Below are positions 29,120 through 38,262 of a DNA stretch of 64,000 nt, in pieces. The position numbers and the translations under genes were made by a program. How positions within the stretch are numbered: the stretch's first letter is position 1; the number at the start of each line of letters is the position of its first letter. The notes beneath the pieces were generated by a model, which had not been told where the DNA came from, did not search any database, and saw only the letters and a list, made by a program, of their open reading frames with translations. The DNA is from Mesorhizobium australicum (GTDB lineage Bacteria > Pseudomonadota > Alphaproteobacteria > Rhizobiales > Rhizobiaceae). The DNA is taken from assembly GCF_900177325.1 (NCBI RefSeq), contig NZ_FXBL01000003.1, positions 168,174-232,173 on the forward strand, in the 5' to 3' direction.

Positions 29120-30946
29120 TCAGTGCCCCGACCCGGCATAGACCGACTTGACGAGCTCGGAATTCACGACCTCATCGACCGAGCCGTTAAGAACAATCCG
29201 ACCTTGATGCAGAACGATCACCCGCGAAGAAATCTCGCGGACAAACTCCAGGTCGTGCTCCACGAGCAGAATGCAGAGTTGCTCCGCTTTGGCGAGTTCC
29301 GTCAGGATCGTTCCGATCAGCGTGCGCTCGGCTTTGGTGAGACCAGCCGTGGGCTCATCCAGGAGGACGACTTTGGGCTCGAGAGCCAACACCATTGCCA
29401 ATTCGAGCGCCTGCTTCTTTCCGTGCGACAGCACTTGCGCAGGCACGTTCAGATCGCTGTGAAGACCCGTGGCCCTGACGACGCGCATGGCAGAGGGCGG
29501 CAGACTGCAAACACCGGATTTTTGCCATTTCGACAAAGGATCCAGGCGCGCCCGGGCAATCTGGAGGCACTCGCCGACCGTCAAAGTGTCAAAAACGTTG
29601 GCCGTCTGGAACTTGCGGCCGACTCCGAGACGCACGCACTCTTCAGGCGGACGATGACCGATATCCTGGCCAGCGACCGAAATCGTGCCGCCGCTGCGCT
29701 TCGAGCCGTCGGCGATGCAGGTCATCAGGGTCGTCTTGCCGGCGCCGTTGGGCCCCACGAGACTGACGATCTCGCCATAGGTAGCTTCGAAATCGATGCC
29801 GGACAGAACCTCCAGGCTGCCGAATCGCTTCTCGACCCCGCTCACCGCAAGCGCCGGTCCGCTGGACCCAGCCGCAATGTGGTTATGTTCGCTCCTGCTC
29901 GCTTTGCGCAGCTGGAGCTGAGAGTATGGATGCGGCTGGGCTTTGCCGGTGCGACCACGGAACCAGTTTGCGGCCTGAGAAATTAACGGCAGGATACCGC
30001 GCGGCAAGGCTACGATAACGGAAACAAAGACTATTCCGATGACAAGCTTCCACACGAAGGGAAAATCGCCCTGCAACTGCGCACTGGCATAGTCAATGAT
30101 GATCGTTCCGATCACCGGGCCAAACAGCGTGCCGCGCCCGCCCAATGCTACCCAGATCAGAAGCTCCGTTCCGAACGTGAAGCCGGCGATTTCAGGAGCA
30201 ACGACCATCGTGTAGTTGGCGTACATCCAGCCGGCGATCGCGCCAATTGCGGCACAGATCAGAAAAATCACCTTTTTGATGTTCGAGGTGTTCAAGCCAA
30301 GATACTTGCACCGCTGCTCGTTCTCGCGGATCGCGATCAGAAGCCGTCCCGCGTCGCTGCGTGTGTACATCCAAGCCGCTGCCGTCAGGACTACCAGCCA
30401 GACGCCGACCACCCAGAACCACCCTTCGGAGCTCAGGGGAATAGTGTCGAAGCCAGTCAGGCCGCTGCTGGAGCCGGTGTAGGTTCCGCCGGAAAACAGA
30501 AGCTGGGTGACAATGATCGGCAGGACGAGGGTGATCACCGACGCATACAGCGCCGACGCGCCATGCCAGAAGGCCAGGAATGCCACCAAGCCGGCGAGAG
30601 CGACCGCGACCGCGATACCAATCAGGAGGGCGGCGAAGGCAAATTCAGCCGAAAAGCCGCCGTAGGTGAAAACCAATGCCGTCGCGTAGGCGCCGGCCGC
30701 AAAGAATGCCGACTGACCGAAGGTCAGAACTCCGAGGTAGCCCCAGAGGATGTCGACCGACAGTGCGATCGTCGCATAAATCATCGATCTCACGAGGACG
30801 TTCACGGAATAGGCGTCCATAAAAAATGGCGCGGCGCCGACGCCGATCAGAACGATCGAAGCGACGATCACCATCCTTGTCAGCGGGGGAACCTGGGGTC
30901 GTGGAACGGAAGTGCTTCCCAATTCCTTAACGTTCGCATCACTCAT
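29120..30946 (-). CDS. urtCD: Fused ABC permease-ATPase (UrtC-UrtD)
   Basis: A 608-residue fusion. The first roughly 330 residues form a LivM/UrtC-type permease with about nine membrane segments (e.g. LWGYLGVLTFGQSAFFAAGAY and VALGGRGTLFGPVIG). A charged linker (about 340-370) follows, then a LivG/UrtD-type ATPase with GPNGAGKTTLM, a slightly unusual signature LSHGKKQALELAM and Walker B VVLLDEPTAGL. The fusion ties one permease to one ATPase at equal dosage. It overlaps urtB by 8 bp. Confidence 0.92.
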   Translation of the reverse strand: MSDANVKELGSTSVPRPQVPPLTRMVIVASIVLIGVGAAPFFMDAYSVNVLVRSMIYATIALSVDILWGYLGVLTFGQSAFFAAGAYATALVFTYGGFSAEFAFAALLIGIAVAVALAGLVAFLAFWHGASALYASVITLVLPIIVTQLLFSGGTYTGSSSGLTGFDTIPLSSEGWFWVVGVWLVVLTAAAWMYTRSDAGRLLIAIRENEQRCKYLGLNTSNIKKVIFLICAAIGAIAGWMYANYTMVVAPEIAGFTFGTELLIWVALGGRGTLFGPVIGTIIIDYASAQLQGDFPFVWKLVIGIVFVSVIVALPRGILPLISQAANWFRGRTGKAQPHPYSQLQLRKASRSEHNHIAAGSSGPALAVSGVEKRFGSLEVLSGIDFEATYGEIVSLVGPNGAGKTTLMTCIADGSKRSGGTISVAGQDIGHRPPEECVRLGVGRKFQTANVFDTLTVGECLQIARARLDPLSKWQKSGVCSLPPSAMRVVRATGLHSDLNVPAQVLSHGKKQALELAMVLALEPKVVLLDEPTAGLTKAERTLIGTILTELAKAEQLCILLVEHDLEFVREISSRVIVLHQGRIVLNGSVDEVVNSELVKSVYAGSGH

Positions 30947-31775
30947 AAGAAAACCCCTGCGGACGGATACGGAGGACGACAGCAGCCAGGGCGGCGATCG
31001 TCATGCCGCCGAGGACCGGCCCGAAATAATTGCTCACGAGGACTTGGGCGCCGCCCAGCACAATGCTCGCGACAGCCAGGCTATAGAGCGAGGAACCCGA
31101 TACGAGCACGAGCATGAAGGCGCTGATCAGCCAGGCGACGCCCATGTTCGGATCGACGCTGGATAGGGGCGTTATCAGAGCTCCCGCCACCGCCGCCAAC
31201 CCGGAGCCGAGGGTGAACGTGACGGAGCGGACAAGTCCGCTGTTGATACCGAGCCCGCGTGCGAGGTCCTCGTTCATGATAACCGCGCGTGTGGATAGGC
31301 CTAGCGAGGTACCCCGGAGCGCCAGCGTCAAGCCGACCCCGAGCAGCAGCGCAAGGGCGATCAGGATCAGCCTATAGGTCGAATACGGCTCCCCAAGGAT
31401 GCTGATTACGCCCCTGATCGGAGGTTCGGCGAAATGAACGCCCCGATCAAAAACCAACGTGATGATCTGCCCGATGATGATACTCAGGCCCCAAGTCGCC
31501 AGAATTGCATCGAGGGGACGATTGTAGAGCGAGCGTACGACGACACGCTCCATGCCGAGACCGACGATACCACCGAAGATCGCAGCCAAGGGTATACCGA
31601 CCCAGGGACTTACCCCCATCGCGGTGGCCATGACCGCAGCATAACCGCCGAGCGTCATCAATGCGCCATGCGCGAAGTTGATCAGTTTCATAACGCCGAA
31701 TACAAGAAGCAATCCCAAAGACACGATGTATAAGATTGCTGCAGTTGTTATGATATCAAGTAGTACCGGAACCAT
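30939..31775 (-). CDS. urtB: ABC transporter permease UrtB (LivH-like)
   Basis: A 278-residue integral membrane permease of the LivH/UrtB group, with about eight hydrophobic segments and motifs VFGVMKLINFAHGALMTLGGY and TRAVIMNEDLARGLGIN. It partners UrtCD. The ATG at 31775 lies about 160 bp downstream of urtA, separated by a strong hairpin; its stop overlaps urtCD. Confidence 0.92.
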   Translation of the reverse strand: MVPVLLDIITTAAILYIVSLGLLLVFGVMKLINFAHGALMTLGGYAAVMATAMGVSPWVGIPLAAIFGGIVGLGMERVVVRSLYNRPLDAILATWGLSIIIGQIITLVFDRGVHFAEPPIRGVISILGEPYSTYRLILIALALLLGVGLTLALRGTSLGLSTRAVIMNEDLARGLGINSGLVRSVTFTLGSGLAAVAGALITPLSSVDPNMGVAWLISAFMLVLVSGSSLYSLAVASIVLGGAQVLVSNYFGPVLGGMTIAALAAVVLRIRPQGFSYE

Positions 31776-31905
31776 CTAAGTCTCCGACTCCTCTGTGGCG
31801 TGCTGTATTGATCTCTTGCGTGATCGATGACGAAAAGGCGGTTTCGTACATGACCGCGTCTGGCGGATCAACACAGCATCGCCACTATTGGTTGGTCAGC
31901 AGAGG

Positions 31906-31928
31906 CAGGCGGCGGAAAGCGCCGCCTG
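31906..31928 (-). promoter_or_regulatory. Intercistronic hairpin just downstream of urtA
   Basis: CAGGCGGCG, a 5-nt loop and CGCCGCCTG form a perfect 9-bp stem immediately 3' of the urtA stop, without a T-tract. Such hairpins after a binding-protein gene usually protect the upstream mRNA and lower downstream expression, giving excess binding protein over permease. Confidence 0.6.
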
Positions 31929-31934
31929 TTCTGA

Positions 31935-33095
31935 TCACAGATTGGGGCACTGCTCGCCCGGGTCCACGTTGGGCTGGGACTTGATGATCGTGGTGTCGCC
32001 CTGAGCATTGACCTGCGCGAGATACATCGTCAGCGGAGCATGACGTTGCTTCGACATTTGTATGGGGCCTCTAGGACCATCAAAACTTACTTCGCTCAGA
32101 GCCTTTACGACGGCGTCCGTGTCCACTGTGCCGGCTTTTGCTACAGCTAGAGCATAGAGATGAACGGCGTCATAATTCGGGACCGAGAGTTCACTTGACG
32201 TTTTTGTCTCTGCGCCGAATTTATCATTTAACGCTTTTAAGAACTGCGCATTTTTCTCAGAATTGATGCCTGTGTAGTACGTGCCGCCGAGATAAATTCC
32301 TTCCCCATCCGACCCTAGGGTCTTTGCAGTACCTTCATCCAGTGCGTAGCTGCCATAGTTGGCGGTGATGCCGGCCGCCCGTAACTGCTTTGTGAACGTC
32401 ACATTTGGCGCGCCTGCCGCAGTGGAAGTTATGATGACATCTGGATTGGCCTCGCGGATCTTGCTAACGGTCGCCGTCCAATCACTGGCGTCGATCGGAT
32501 TATATTCTTCTCCGACGACCATCCCACCTTTCTCTGTGACATAATTGTTGGTATCGCCAAGAAGACCTCGGCCGAAGGCATAGTCGTTTCCAACTAGGAA
32601 GAATGTCTTCGCGCCTAGATCCTTCATGAAGTAGTCAACCATGAGGGACACCACTTGCTGTGGCACCCAGGCGTTGATGTGCTGATACTTGTTACAGGAA
32701 CCTCCTTCATAGAAGGAAGTATAAATGTACGGGATCTTTCCCCTAGTGATGATCGGCAGGCCAGCGTTTCTGGCCGCGCTCGGCTCCGATGAAATTATAA
32801 CGTCGACTTTTTTTTGATACACGAGAGAGTCGTACGCCTTTTGAGCTCCTGCAGCACTGGATGCACTGTCAGCAAGTTCAATAACAAGCTTTCTGCCCAA
32901 CACCCCCCCTGCGTCGTTGATTTCAGAGACTGCAAGCTCCGTCGCCTGAATAACCGCGGGAGCCGTGATGCTGTTTGCACCGCTCAATCCGATTGGAATG
33001 CCCAACACGATCGGCTCGTCTTGCGCAACTGCGCTCCCGGTCAATAGGGCAGTTACGGCAAGCAACACGGAAATCTTCTGCATAGATGGTTTCAT
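31935..33095 (-). CDS. urtA: Periplasmic urea/short-chain amide binding protein (UrtA/FmdD-like)
   Basis: A 386-residue type I solute-binding protein with a signal peptide (MKPSMQKISVLLAVTALLTG, cleavage near AVAQ). The mature part opens EPIVLGIPIGLSGANSITAP and ends DPGEQCPNL. It is the first gene of the urt-ure operon, behind an AAGGGGAA site. It resembles urea, amide and branched-chain binders; the urease genes downstream favour urea or a small amide. Its base composition looks lower in G+C than its neighbours. A decayed copy lies at 42407-43385. Confidence 0.88.
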   Translation of the reverse strand: MKPSMQKISVLLAVTALLTGSAVAQDEPIVLGIPIGLSGANSITAPAVIQATELAVSEINDAGGVLGRKLVIELADSASSAAGAQKAYDSLVYQKKVDVIISSEPSAARNAGLPIITRGKIPYIYTSFYEGGSCNKYQHINAWVPQQVVSLMVDYFMKDLGAKTFFLVGNDYAFGRGLLGDTNNYVTEKGGMVVGEEYNPIDASDWTATVSKIREANPDVIITSTAAGAPNVTFTKQLRAAGITANYGSYALDEGTAKTLGSDGEGIYLGGTYYTGINSEKNAQFLKALNDKFGAETKTSSELSVPNYDAVHLYALAVAKAGTVDTDAVVKALSEVSFDGPRGPIQMSKQRHAPLTMYLAQVNAQGDTTIIKSQPNVDPGEQCPNL

Positions 33096-33346
33096 TTGCG
33101 TTCCCCTTGTGATTTTTTTGCCCGCTCAAAGCGCCAGCTGACACCGTTTCCGTTGAGCAGACGGCAGCCGTCGGCCAGATGAAATGATGTCGATAAATTT
33201 GAGAGTGCTGGCGAAACTGCGCGCTGGCAGGAATGTATCCTGAGCGTGGCACGTGGTACCAGATTGCGGATGGCTATCCCGCCACCCATTTGGAACGCTC
33301 GCACACATGCAACATGACGTCAATATCGGTAGTGTCTCAGTTTGAA
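33096..33346 (-). promoter_or_regulatory. Leader/promoter region of the urt-ure operon
   Basis: No gene is visible. Several blocks (around 33175-33190, 33221-33231 and 33300-33330) are repeated upstream of the pseudogene copy of urtA (43430-43610), so the duplication included the control region. A GACGGC/GCCGTC hairpin lies about 60 bp before the start. A leader antitermination site for the AmiR-like protein might be expected here, but I cannot delineate the two-hairpin ANTAR target or a sigma-54 promoter by eye. Confidence 0.4.
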
Positions 33347-34000
33347 TTATATGGGCCGAATCCAACCGGCTGGCGGTCGGTAAGCATCTGGTCGCGGGAT
33401 CGGTTTGCCTGACCGTCCAATCAACGGGTCGTCAAAGACACAACGCTCCAAGTCGGCCATTGTTAGCTCAAAGTGAGTGTCGGCATAAGTGATCAGCTTC
33501 TCCGGCACCTTATTCGAGGGGGGCGCTACGCCAACGAGATACTTGTTCGGGAACCACGATTTGAGCATTTTCGCCGTGGCGGCTTGATCTGAATCCGAGC
33601 TGAGTATGTAGGCACAGTCATATACGTTGTCGTGCGCATCCCGGATGAGATGGAGGGCGAGGTTTATATCGGTTTGCTTCTCCTGACGCTTCCCTGAGTC
33701 GGGATCAATGACGTGATGCCCCTCAACGATATCGACCCCCACCGCGCGAAGGGCTGTGTTGAAGGTTCGATGCCTCGATTTAACGTCTTCCGGCTCATCT
33801 GGAACGGCTGTGAAAAAGCAAACCTTCACTGAGATAGTGCCATGCCTTGCGCAGATCAGACGCCCCAACCGGCGAGACACTACCTCAATATCCAATGACG
33901 GTTCCGTGTCGTTAATTTTGAAGCAATCACAGGATAACGGCTGCGTCGGTTCATCTGACGGTGACAGATCGGAAATCGCTGATTGGCCTGACGCAGCCAA
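33347..34000 (-). pseudogene. NYN-domain (LabA/DUF88-type) protein, N-terminally truncated
   Basis: The frame has the core of a NYN/PIN-like RNase domain: KVCFFTAVPDEPEDVKSRH, the acidic KQTDINLALHLIRDA and YILSSDSDQAATAKML, with the conserved Asp residues of the metal site. The expected opening strand with an invariant Asp (the DGFNLY-type motif) is missing: the region before residue 40 does not match and runs into out-of-frame sequence towards the regulator gene. It was probably truncated at its 5' end by recombination. Role unknown; unrelated to the neighbouring metabolism. Confidence 0.65.
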
Positions 34001-34104
34001 GGCGCGCGTCGCGCCGCCGAGACGCTCGGGTTCGAACTGTCCGCAAATGAAGGTCGGCTTGCCGCGCGCGAGAATCGCGACCTGGGAAGCAGGCGTTGGA
34101 GACT

Positions 34105-34749
34105 TTAATGTTTCGTATCGGTGAGAAACAGCGCAACCGCCATTGCCCGATTGCGGACGCCGAGCTTGTCGTACAGGTTCTTGAGATGGTACTTGACCGT
34201 GTTCTCCGAAATGCCCGTCCTGGTCGCAATCTGCAGATTGGTCCAGCCATTGGCGAGCACAGCGAGCAATTCTAGTTCGCGCGGCGTCAGGCGTGACAAC
34301 GGCGTTTCGTTGATTTTGGATACGTCAATGAAGGGAATGCAGATGCGGCCGTTTGCGACCGCAGCAAGCGTGTCGAACAGAATGCCGGGATCGTCGAACT
34401 GATAGCAGAAGCCGTGCGCACCGAGGCGTACGCACTGCTTCAGTATGCCTATGTCGTGATCATTGCAGAAGATGACCACGCGCGTCGCGCACTGCCGGCG
34501 ACGAAGTTCGATCAGCAGTTCGCCGGCATCCATGTCGGATAGTTTCCAGCCGACGATTGCTATGTCGAAGGCCCTCTGCGGTTCCTCCACGGCTTTCAGA
34601 AACGCCTTGCCGCTATGGATGCCGGCGGCGAAGTCGAAACGTTCGTCGCGGCTGATCATGTCGCGCAACGCTGAGATCACCAGCTGATTACGCTCGGCAA
34701 TCAGCAGCCTTTTCGGCCGTGTCGGCTTTTTTACGTCGCCGCCATGCAT
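34105..34749 (-). CDS. LuxR/NarL-type regulator with a pseudo-receiver domain
   Basis: A 214-residue regulator. Residues 15-130 fold like a receiver domain, but where the phospho-acceptor Asp is expected the sequence reads FDIAIVGWKLSDMDAGELL, with Gly in its place. The C-terminus is a normal LuxR helix-turn-helix (LTPRELELLAVLANGWTNLQIA and ISENTVKYHLKNLYDKLGV). It lies 4 bp after folD, so it is in the fhs-folD operon. A paralogue starts at 180, just after glyA. Control is probably phosphorylation-independent. Confidence 0.88.
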   Translation of the reverse strand: MHGGDVKKPTRPKRLLIAERNQLVISALRDMISRDERFDFAAGIHSGKAFLKAVEEPQRAFDIAIVGWKLSDMDAGELLIELRRRQCATRVVIFCNDHDIGILKQCVRLGAHGFCYQFDDPGILFDTLAAVANGRICIPFIDVSKINETPLSRLTPRELELLAVLANGWTNLQIATRTGISENTVKYHLKNLYDKLGVRNRAMAVALFLTDTKH

Positions 34750-34752
34750 CGA

Positions 34753-35661
34753 TCAACCGTAAGCTTCGAGGGCAAACGCCCGCCCGGCCGCACGCGAGGC
34801 CGATGTGACGGTGTTGGCCATCAAGAGCGCAATCGTCATCGGTCCCACGCCGCCGGGGACGGGCGTTATGGCGCCTGCCTTTGTGGCGGCTTCTTCATAA
34901 GACACGTCCCCGACCAGGCGCGTCTTGCCGTTGCTGCCGCCGGAAATACGGTTGATGCCGACGTCGATCACGGTCGCGCCGGGCTTGATCCAGTCCGCCT
35001 TGATCATTTCAGGTCTACCAACAGCCGCAACAAGGATGTCGGCGCTTCGGCACAGCTCCGGCAGGTTCTTGGTGCGGCTGTGGGCGATGGTCACGGTGGC
35101 ATTGGCGTGGAGCAGGAGATTGGCCATCGGCTTGCCGACTATGTTGGAGCGTCCGACGATTACGGCGTTGAGGCCCGACAGATCACGGCCGTGCTCGCGC
35201 TCGATCAGAATCATCGAGCCGGCCGGCGTGCAGGGCACGAAGGCGGTGTCGAGTTCGCCCGTGCCGAGCTTGCCGACATTGATGAAGTGGAACCCGTCGA
35301 CGTCCTTTTCCGGAGCGATCGTCTGGATGATGCGGCCGGAATCGATGTGGTCCGGCAGGGGCAACTGCACCAGGATCCCGTGGATTGCAGGATCGGCATT
35401 GAGCTTTTCGACTAGCGCGACCAACTCTTCCTCGGTAGTGTGCGTCGGCAGTGCATCCTCGGTCGAATGGAAGCCGCACTCCTTGGCCTTCTTGCCTTTG
35501 GACGCGACATAGACCTTGCTGGCCGGATCCTGGCCGACTATGACGACAGCGATACCTGGAACTACACCGGTTTCCGCGGTCAGCTGCTGGGCGGCCACTT
35601 TGAGCCTTGCAAGCACATCCGCTGCAGCCGCATTGCCGTCGATTATCTTTGGCATGTCCAA
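34753..35661 (-). CDS. folD: Methylene-THF dehydrogenase/methenyl-THF cyclohydrolase
   Basis: The bifunctional enzyme converting formyl-THF to methylene-THF with NADPH. The 302-residue product shows [14 protein letters not shown] (catalytic Lys), [38 protein letters not shown] and the C-terminal [19 protein letters not shown]. It sits 21 bp after fhs. Together they supply C1 units from formate to the serine cycle, replacing the MtdA/Fch pair of classical methylotrophs. Confidence 0.95.
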   Translation of the reverse strand: MDMPKIIDGNAAAADVLARLKVAAQQLTAETGVVPGIAVVIVGQDPASKVYVASKGKKAKECGFHSTEDALPTHTTEEELVALVEKLNADPAIHGILVQLPLPDHIDSGRIIQTIAPEKDVDGFHFINVGKLGTGELDTAFVPCTPAGSMILIEREHGRDLSGLNAVIVGRSNIVGKPMANLLLHANATVTIAHSRTKNLPELCRSADILVAAVGRPEMIKADWIKPGATVIDVGINRISGGSNGKTRLVGDVSYEEAATKAGAITPVPGGVGPMTIALLMANTVTSASRAAGRAFALEAYG

Positions 35662-35681
35662 ACTCCTTCGGTCTGCCTTGC

Positions 35682-37361
35682 TCAGCTAAGGCCTTCGATG
35701 TCGCCGTTTTCGTTGAGGAGTATCTTCTCGGAGGAGGGCGCCTTGGGCAGGCCGGGCATGGTCATGACGTCGCCGCAGATGGCGACGACGAAGCCGGCGC
35801 CGGCCGACAGCCTGACTTCGCGCACCGGCACGGTGTGGCCGGTCGGCGCGCCGCGCAGGTTCGGATCAGTCGAGAAGGAATACTGTGTCTTGGCCATGCA
35901 CACCGGCAAATTGCCGTAGCCGGCCGCCTCCCAGGCATGGAGTTGGTCGCGCACGCTCTTGTCGGCGATCGCTTCCGAGCCGCGATAGATGCGCTGTACG
36001 ATGGTGTTGATCTTCTCGAACAGCGGCATGGCGTCGGGATAGAGCGGCGCGAATTGCGACGCGCCGGACTCGGCGAGCGCCACCACCTTATGCGCGAGAT
36101 TCTCGATGCCGGCCGAGCCTTGCGCCCAGTGCTTGCACAAGATCGCCTCTTCGCCCATTGAGGCGACGTAATCCTTCAACGCCTGGATTTCGGCTTCGGT
36201 GTCCGAGTGGAAATGGTTGATCGCAACCACCGCGGGCACGCCGAACTGCCTGACATTCTCGATATGGCGGCCGAGGTTGGGACATCCCTTCCTGACGGCC
36301 GCGACGTCTTCCGTGCCGAGATTTTCCTTCTTGACGCCGCCATTCATCTTCATGGCGCGAACCGTCGCGACGATGACCGCGGCGGCCGGCTTCAGCCCGG
36401 CCTTGCGGCATTTGATGTCGAAGAATTTTTCCGCCCCGAGATCGGCGCCGAAACCGGCTTCGGTGACGACATAGTCGGCGAGCTTCAGCGCCGTCGTGGT
36501 GGCGACCACCGAGTTGCAGCCATGCGCGATGTTGGCGAACGGGCCGCCATGCACGAAGGCCGGATTGTTCTCCAGCGTCTGCACCAGATTGGGCTGCATG
36601 GCGTCCTTCAGCAGCACCGACATCGCGCCCGGCGCCTTGATGTCGCGCGCGAAGACCGGGGTCTTGTCGCGGCGATAGGCGACGATGATGTCGCCGAGCC
36701 GCTTCTCCAAATCCTTGAGATCCTTGGCCAGGCACAGGATCGCCATGACCTCCGAGGCAACGGTGATGTCGAAGCCCGCTTCGCGCGGATAGCCGTTGGC
36801 GACGCCGCCGAGCGAGCAGATGATCTCGCGCAGCGCCCGGTCGTTCATGTCCATGACCCGCCGCCAGACGACGCGCCGGGTGTCGATGCCGAGTTCGTTG
36901 CCCCAATAGATGTGGTTGTCGATCAGCGCCGAAAGCAGGTTGTGCGCCGAGGTGATGGCGTGGAAGTCGCCGGTGAAGTGCAGGTTCATGTCGTCCATCG
37001 GCACCACCTGCGCCAGGCCGCCGCCGGCCGCGCCGCCCTTCATGCCGAAGTTCGGCCCGAGCGAAGCCTCGCGGATGCAGACGATCGCTCGTTTGCCGAT
37101 ACGGTTCAGCCCGTCGCCGAGGCCGACCGTCGTCGTCGTCTTGCCTTCGCCGGCCGGGGTCGGGTTGATCGCGGTCACCAGGATCAGCTTGCCGTCGCTG
37201 TTTCCCCTGACCGATTTGATGAATTCCGCCGACACCTTCGCCTTGTCGTGGCCATAGGGCAGGAGGTGTTCGGTCGGAATGCCGATCTTGGCGCCGATCT
37301 CCTGGATCGGCTTCTTTTTCGCAGCACGCGCAATCTCGATGTCGGACTTCACTTCGAACAT
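35682..37361 (-). CDS. fhs: Formate-tetrahydrofolate ligase
   Basis: Activates formate with ATP to 10-formyl-THF. 559 residues from [17 protein letters not shown] (ATG at 37361, with GGAGGG just upstream). The P-loop-like [37 protein letters not shown] and the later [24 protein letters not shown] segment are family marks. The longer frame to 37511 reads through a folD remnant and is not the real start. Many rhizobia lack fhs, so it points to formate assimilation. Confidence 0.95.
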   Translation of the reverse strand: MFEVKSDIEIARAAKKKPIQEIGAKIGIPTEHLLPYGHDKAKVSAEFIKSVRGNSDGKLILVTAINPTPAGEGKTTTTVGLGDGLNRIGKRAIVCIREASLGPNFGMKGGAAGGGLAQVVPMDDMNLHFTGDFHAITSAHNLLSALIDNHIYWGNELGIDTRRVVWRRVMDMNDRALREIICSLGGVANGYPREAGFDITVASEVMAILCLAKDLKDLEKRLGDIIVAYRRDKTPVFARDIKAPGAMSVLLKDAMQPNLVQTLENNPAFVHGGPFANIAHGCNSVVATTTALKLADYVVTEAGFGADLGAEKFFDIKCRKAGLKPAAAVIVATVRAMKMNGGVKKENLGTEDVAAVRKGCPNLGRHIENVRQFGVPAVVAINHFHSDTEAEIQALKDYVASMGEEAILCKHWAQGSAGIENLAHKVVALAESGASQFAPLYPDAMPLFEKINTIVQRIYRGSEAIADKSVRDQLHAWEAAGYGNLPVCMAKTQYSFSTDPNLRGAPTGHTVPVREVRLSAGAGFVVAICGDVMTMPGLPKAPSSEKILLNENGDIEGLS

Positions 37362-37379
37362 GTTTCCCTCCGGAACGGT

Positions 37380-37550
37380 GTTCGATCCGGCAGCGCCGGA
37401 TCGCGATGGGTTTAAAAGACGCGGCGGCCGCTGGCCTGCGGCACGGAAGGCGGAGGCCACCGTTTTCGCCATCAAAAGCGTGATCGTCATCGGTCCGATG
37501 CCGCCAGGCACGGGCGTCAGCGAACCGGCTTTTTGCCAAGTGGTTCGACC
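37380..37550 (-). pseudogene. folD 3'-end remnant upstream of fhs
   Basis: Minus-strand reading gives [20 protein letters not shown] followed by [17 protein letters not shown], matching the last 35 or so residues of FolD (the intact one has [19 protein letters not shown]). Nothing upstream of it belongs to folD. It directly precedes the fhs ribosome-binding site, so an earlier folD-fhs order was probably rearranged, leaving this piece. Confidence 0.8.
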
Positions 37551-37600
37551 TGCTTTGACGAAGCAAAATTGCGGCCGATATCCCTCGCCCGCAGTTGCGA

Positions 37601-38182
37601 TCAGATGAGGCCGGCCGAAATGCCCAGCCCCAAACCAGCCACGGCCCCACCTGTCAGTCTGACAAGCGGCGAGCCACCAAATGCTGCGATCCCTGCGCCA
37701 AACACAATCCCTGCAGCGTTGAGCAGTGCCGTCGTCAGCACGAAACCTAGCGCGTAGCCGGTGACGCTGCCATCAATTGGCATTTCGGCAACATGGGCGT
37801 GACCGTGAAACACGGCAAAGAATCCGGTGATCGCGAGTGCGACGCCGGCAGGAACGTTGGGAGCGATCAAAATCATGGCTCCGATCACGATGACGGAGAG
37901 GACTATTCCGATCTCGACGGCCAACAGATCGATGCCGCCAACGCTGAGCGCACCCCCGAAGACCATCATTCCCAGGAAAGCAGCCGGCAGGAGCCAACGG
38001 AGACGGCCGCCGAACAGGTATCCGAGCAGGCCCACGGCCGCCATGGCAAGAACATGGTCCAGACCGCCAAGCGGATGGGAAAGACCGGCGGCAATCCCAT
38101 GTGCCTGGCCGGTTCCGGGATGAGCCTCGGCGGTCGTCGCGGCCGCAAGTGATAATGCAGTCATCAGAAGGAATCTGGTCAT
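37601..38182 (-). CDS. hupE: HupE/UreJ nickel permease, intact copy
   Basis: A 193-residue membrane protein with an N-terminal signal segment ([20 protein letters not shown], then HPG) and six further hydrophobic helices. Family motifs: [21 protein letters not shown] and [15 protein letters not shown]. The ATG at 38182 has GGAG about 9 nt upstream. It sits between the gcvT-like gene and fhs in the C1 operon, but nickel import would serve the urease; the other copy (16672-17273) is frameshifted. Confidence 0.92.
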   Translation of the reverse strand: MTRFLLMTALSLAAATTAEAHPGTGQAHGIAAGLSHPLGGLDHVLAMAAVGLLGYLFGGRLRWLLPAAFLGMMVFGGALSVGGIDLLAVEIGIVLSVIVIGAMILIAPNVPAGVALAITGFFAVFHGHAHVAEMPIDGSVTGYALGFVLTTALLNAAGIVFGAGIAAFGGSPLVRLTGGAVAGLGLGISAGLI

Positions 38183-38262
38183 AGGTCTTCTCCGATTGGA
38201 GGAAGGAAAACCGTGCCGGTTGACAGCTTCCCCAGCTGATGGGGAAGCTTTCAACACCTGGA

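Noticed and set aside
33096..33346. Sigma-54 promoter upstream of urtA
   Set aside because: GG and GC elements occur (e.g. TGGTACCACGTGCC), but the 10-nt spacing between GG and GC is not met.
36207..37415. 402-codon plus-strand open frame opposite fhs
   Set aside because: Antisense shadow of fhs; no start site or motif supports it.
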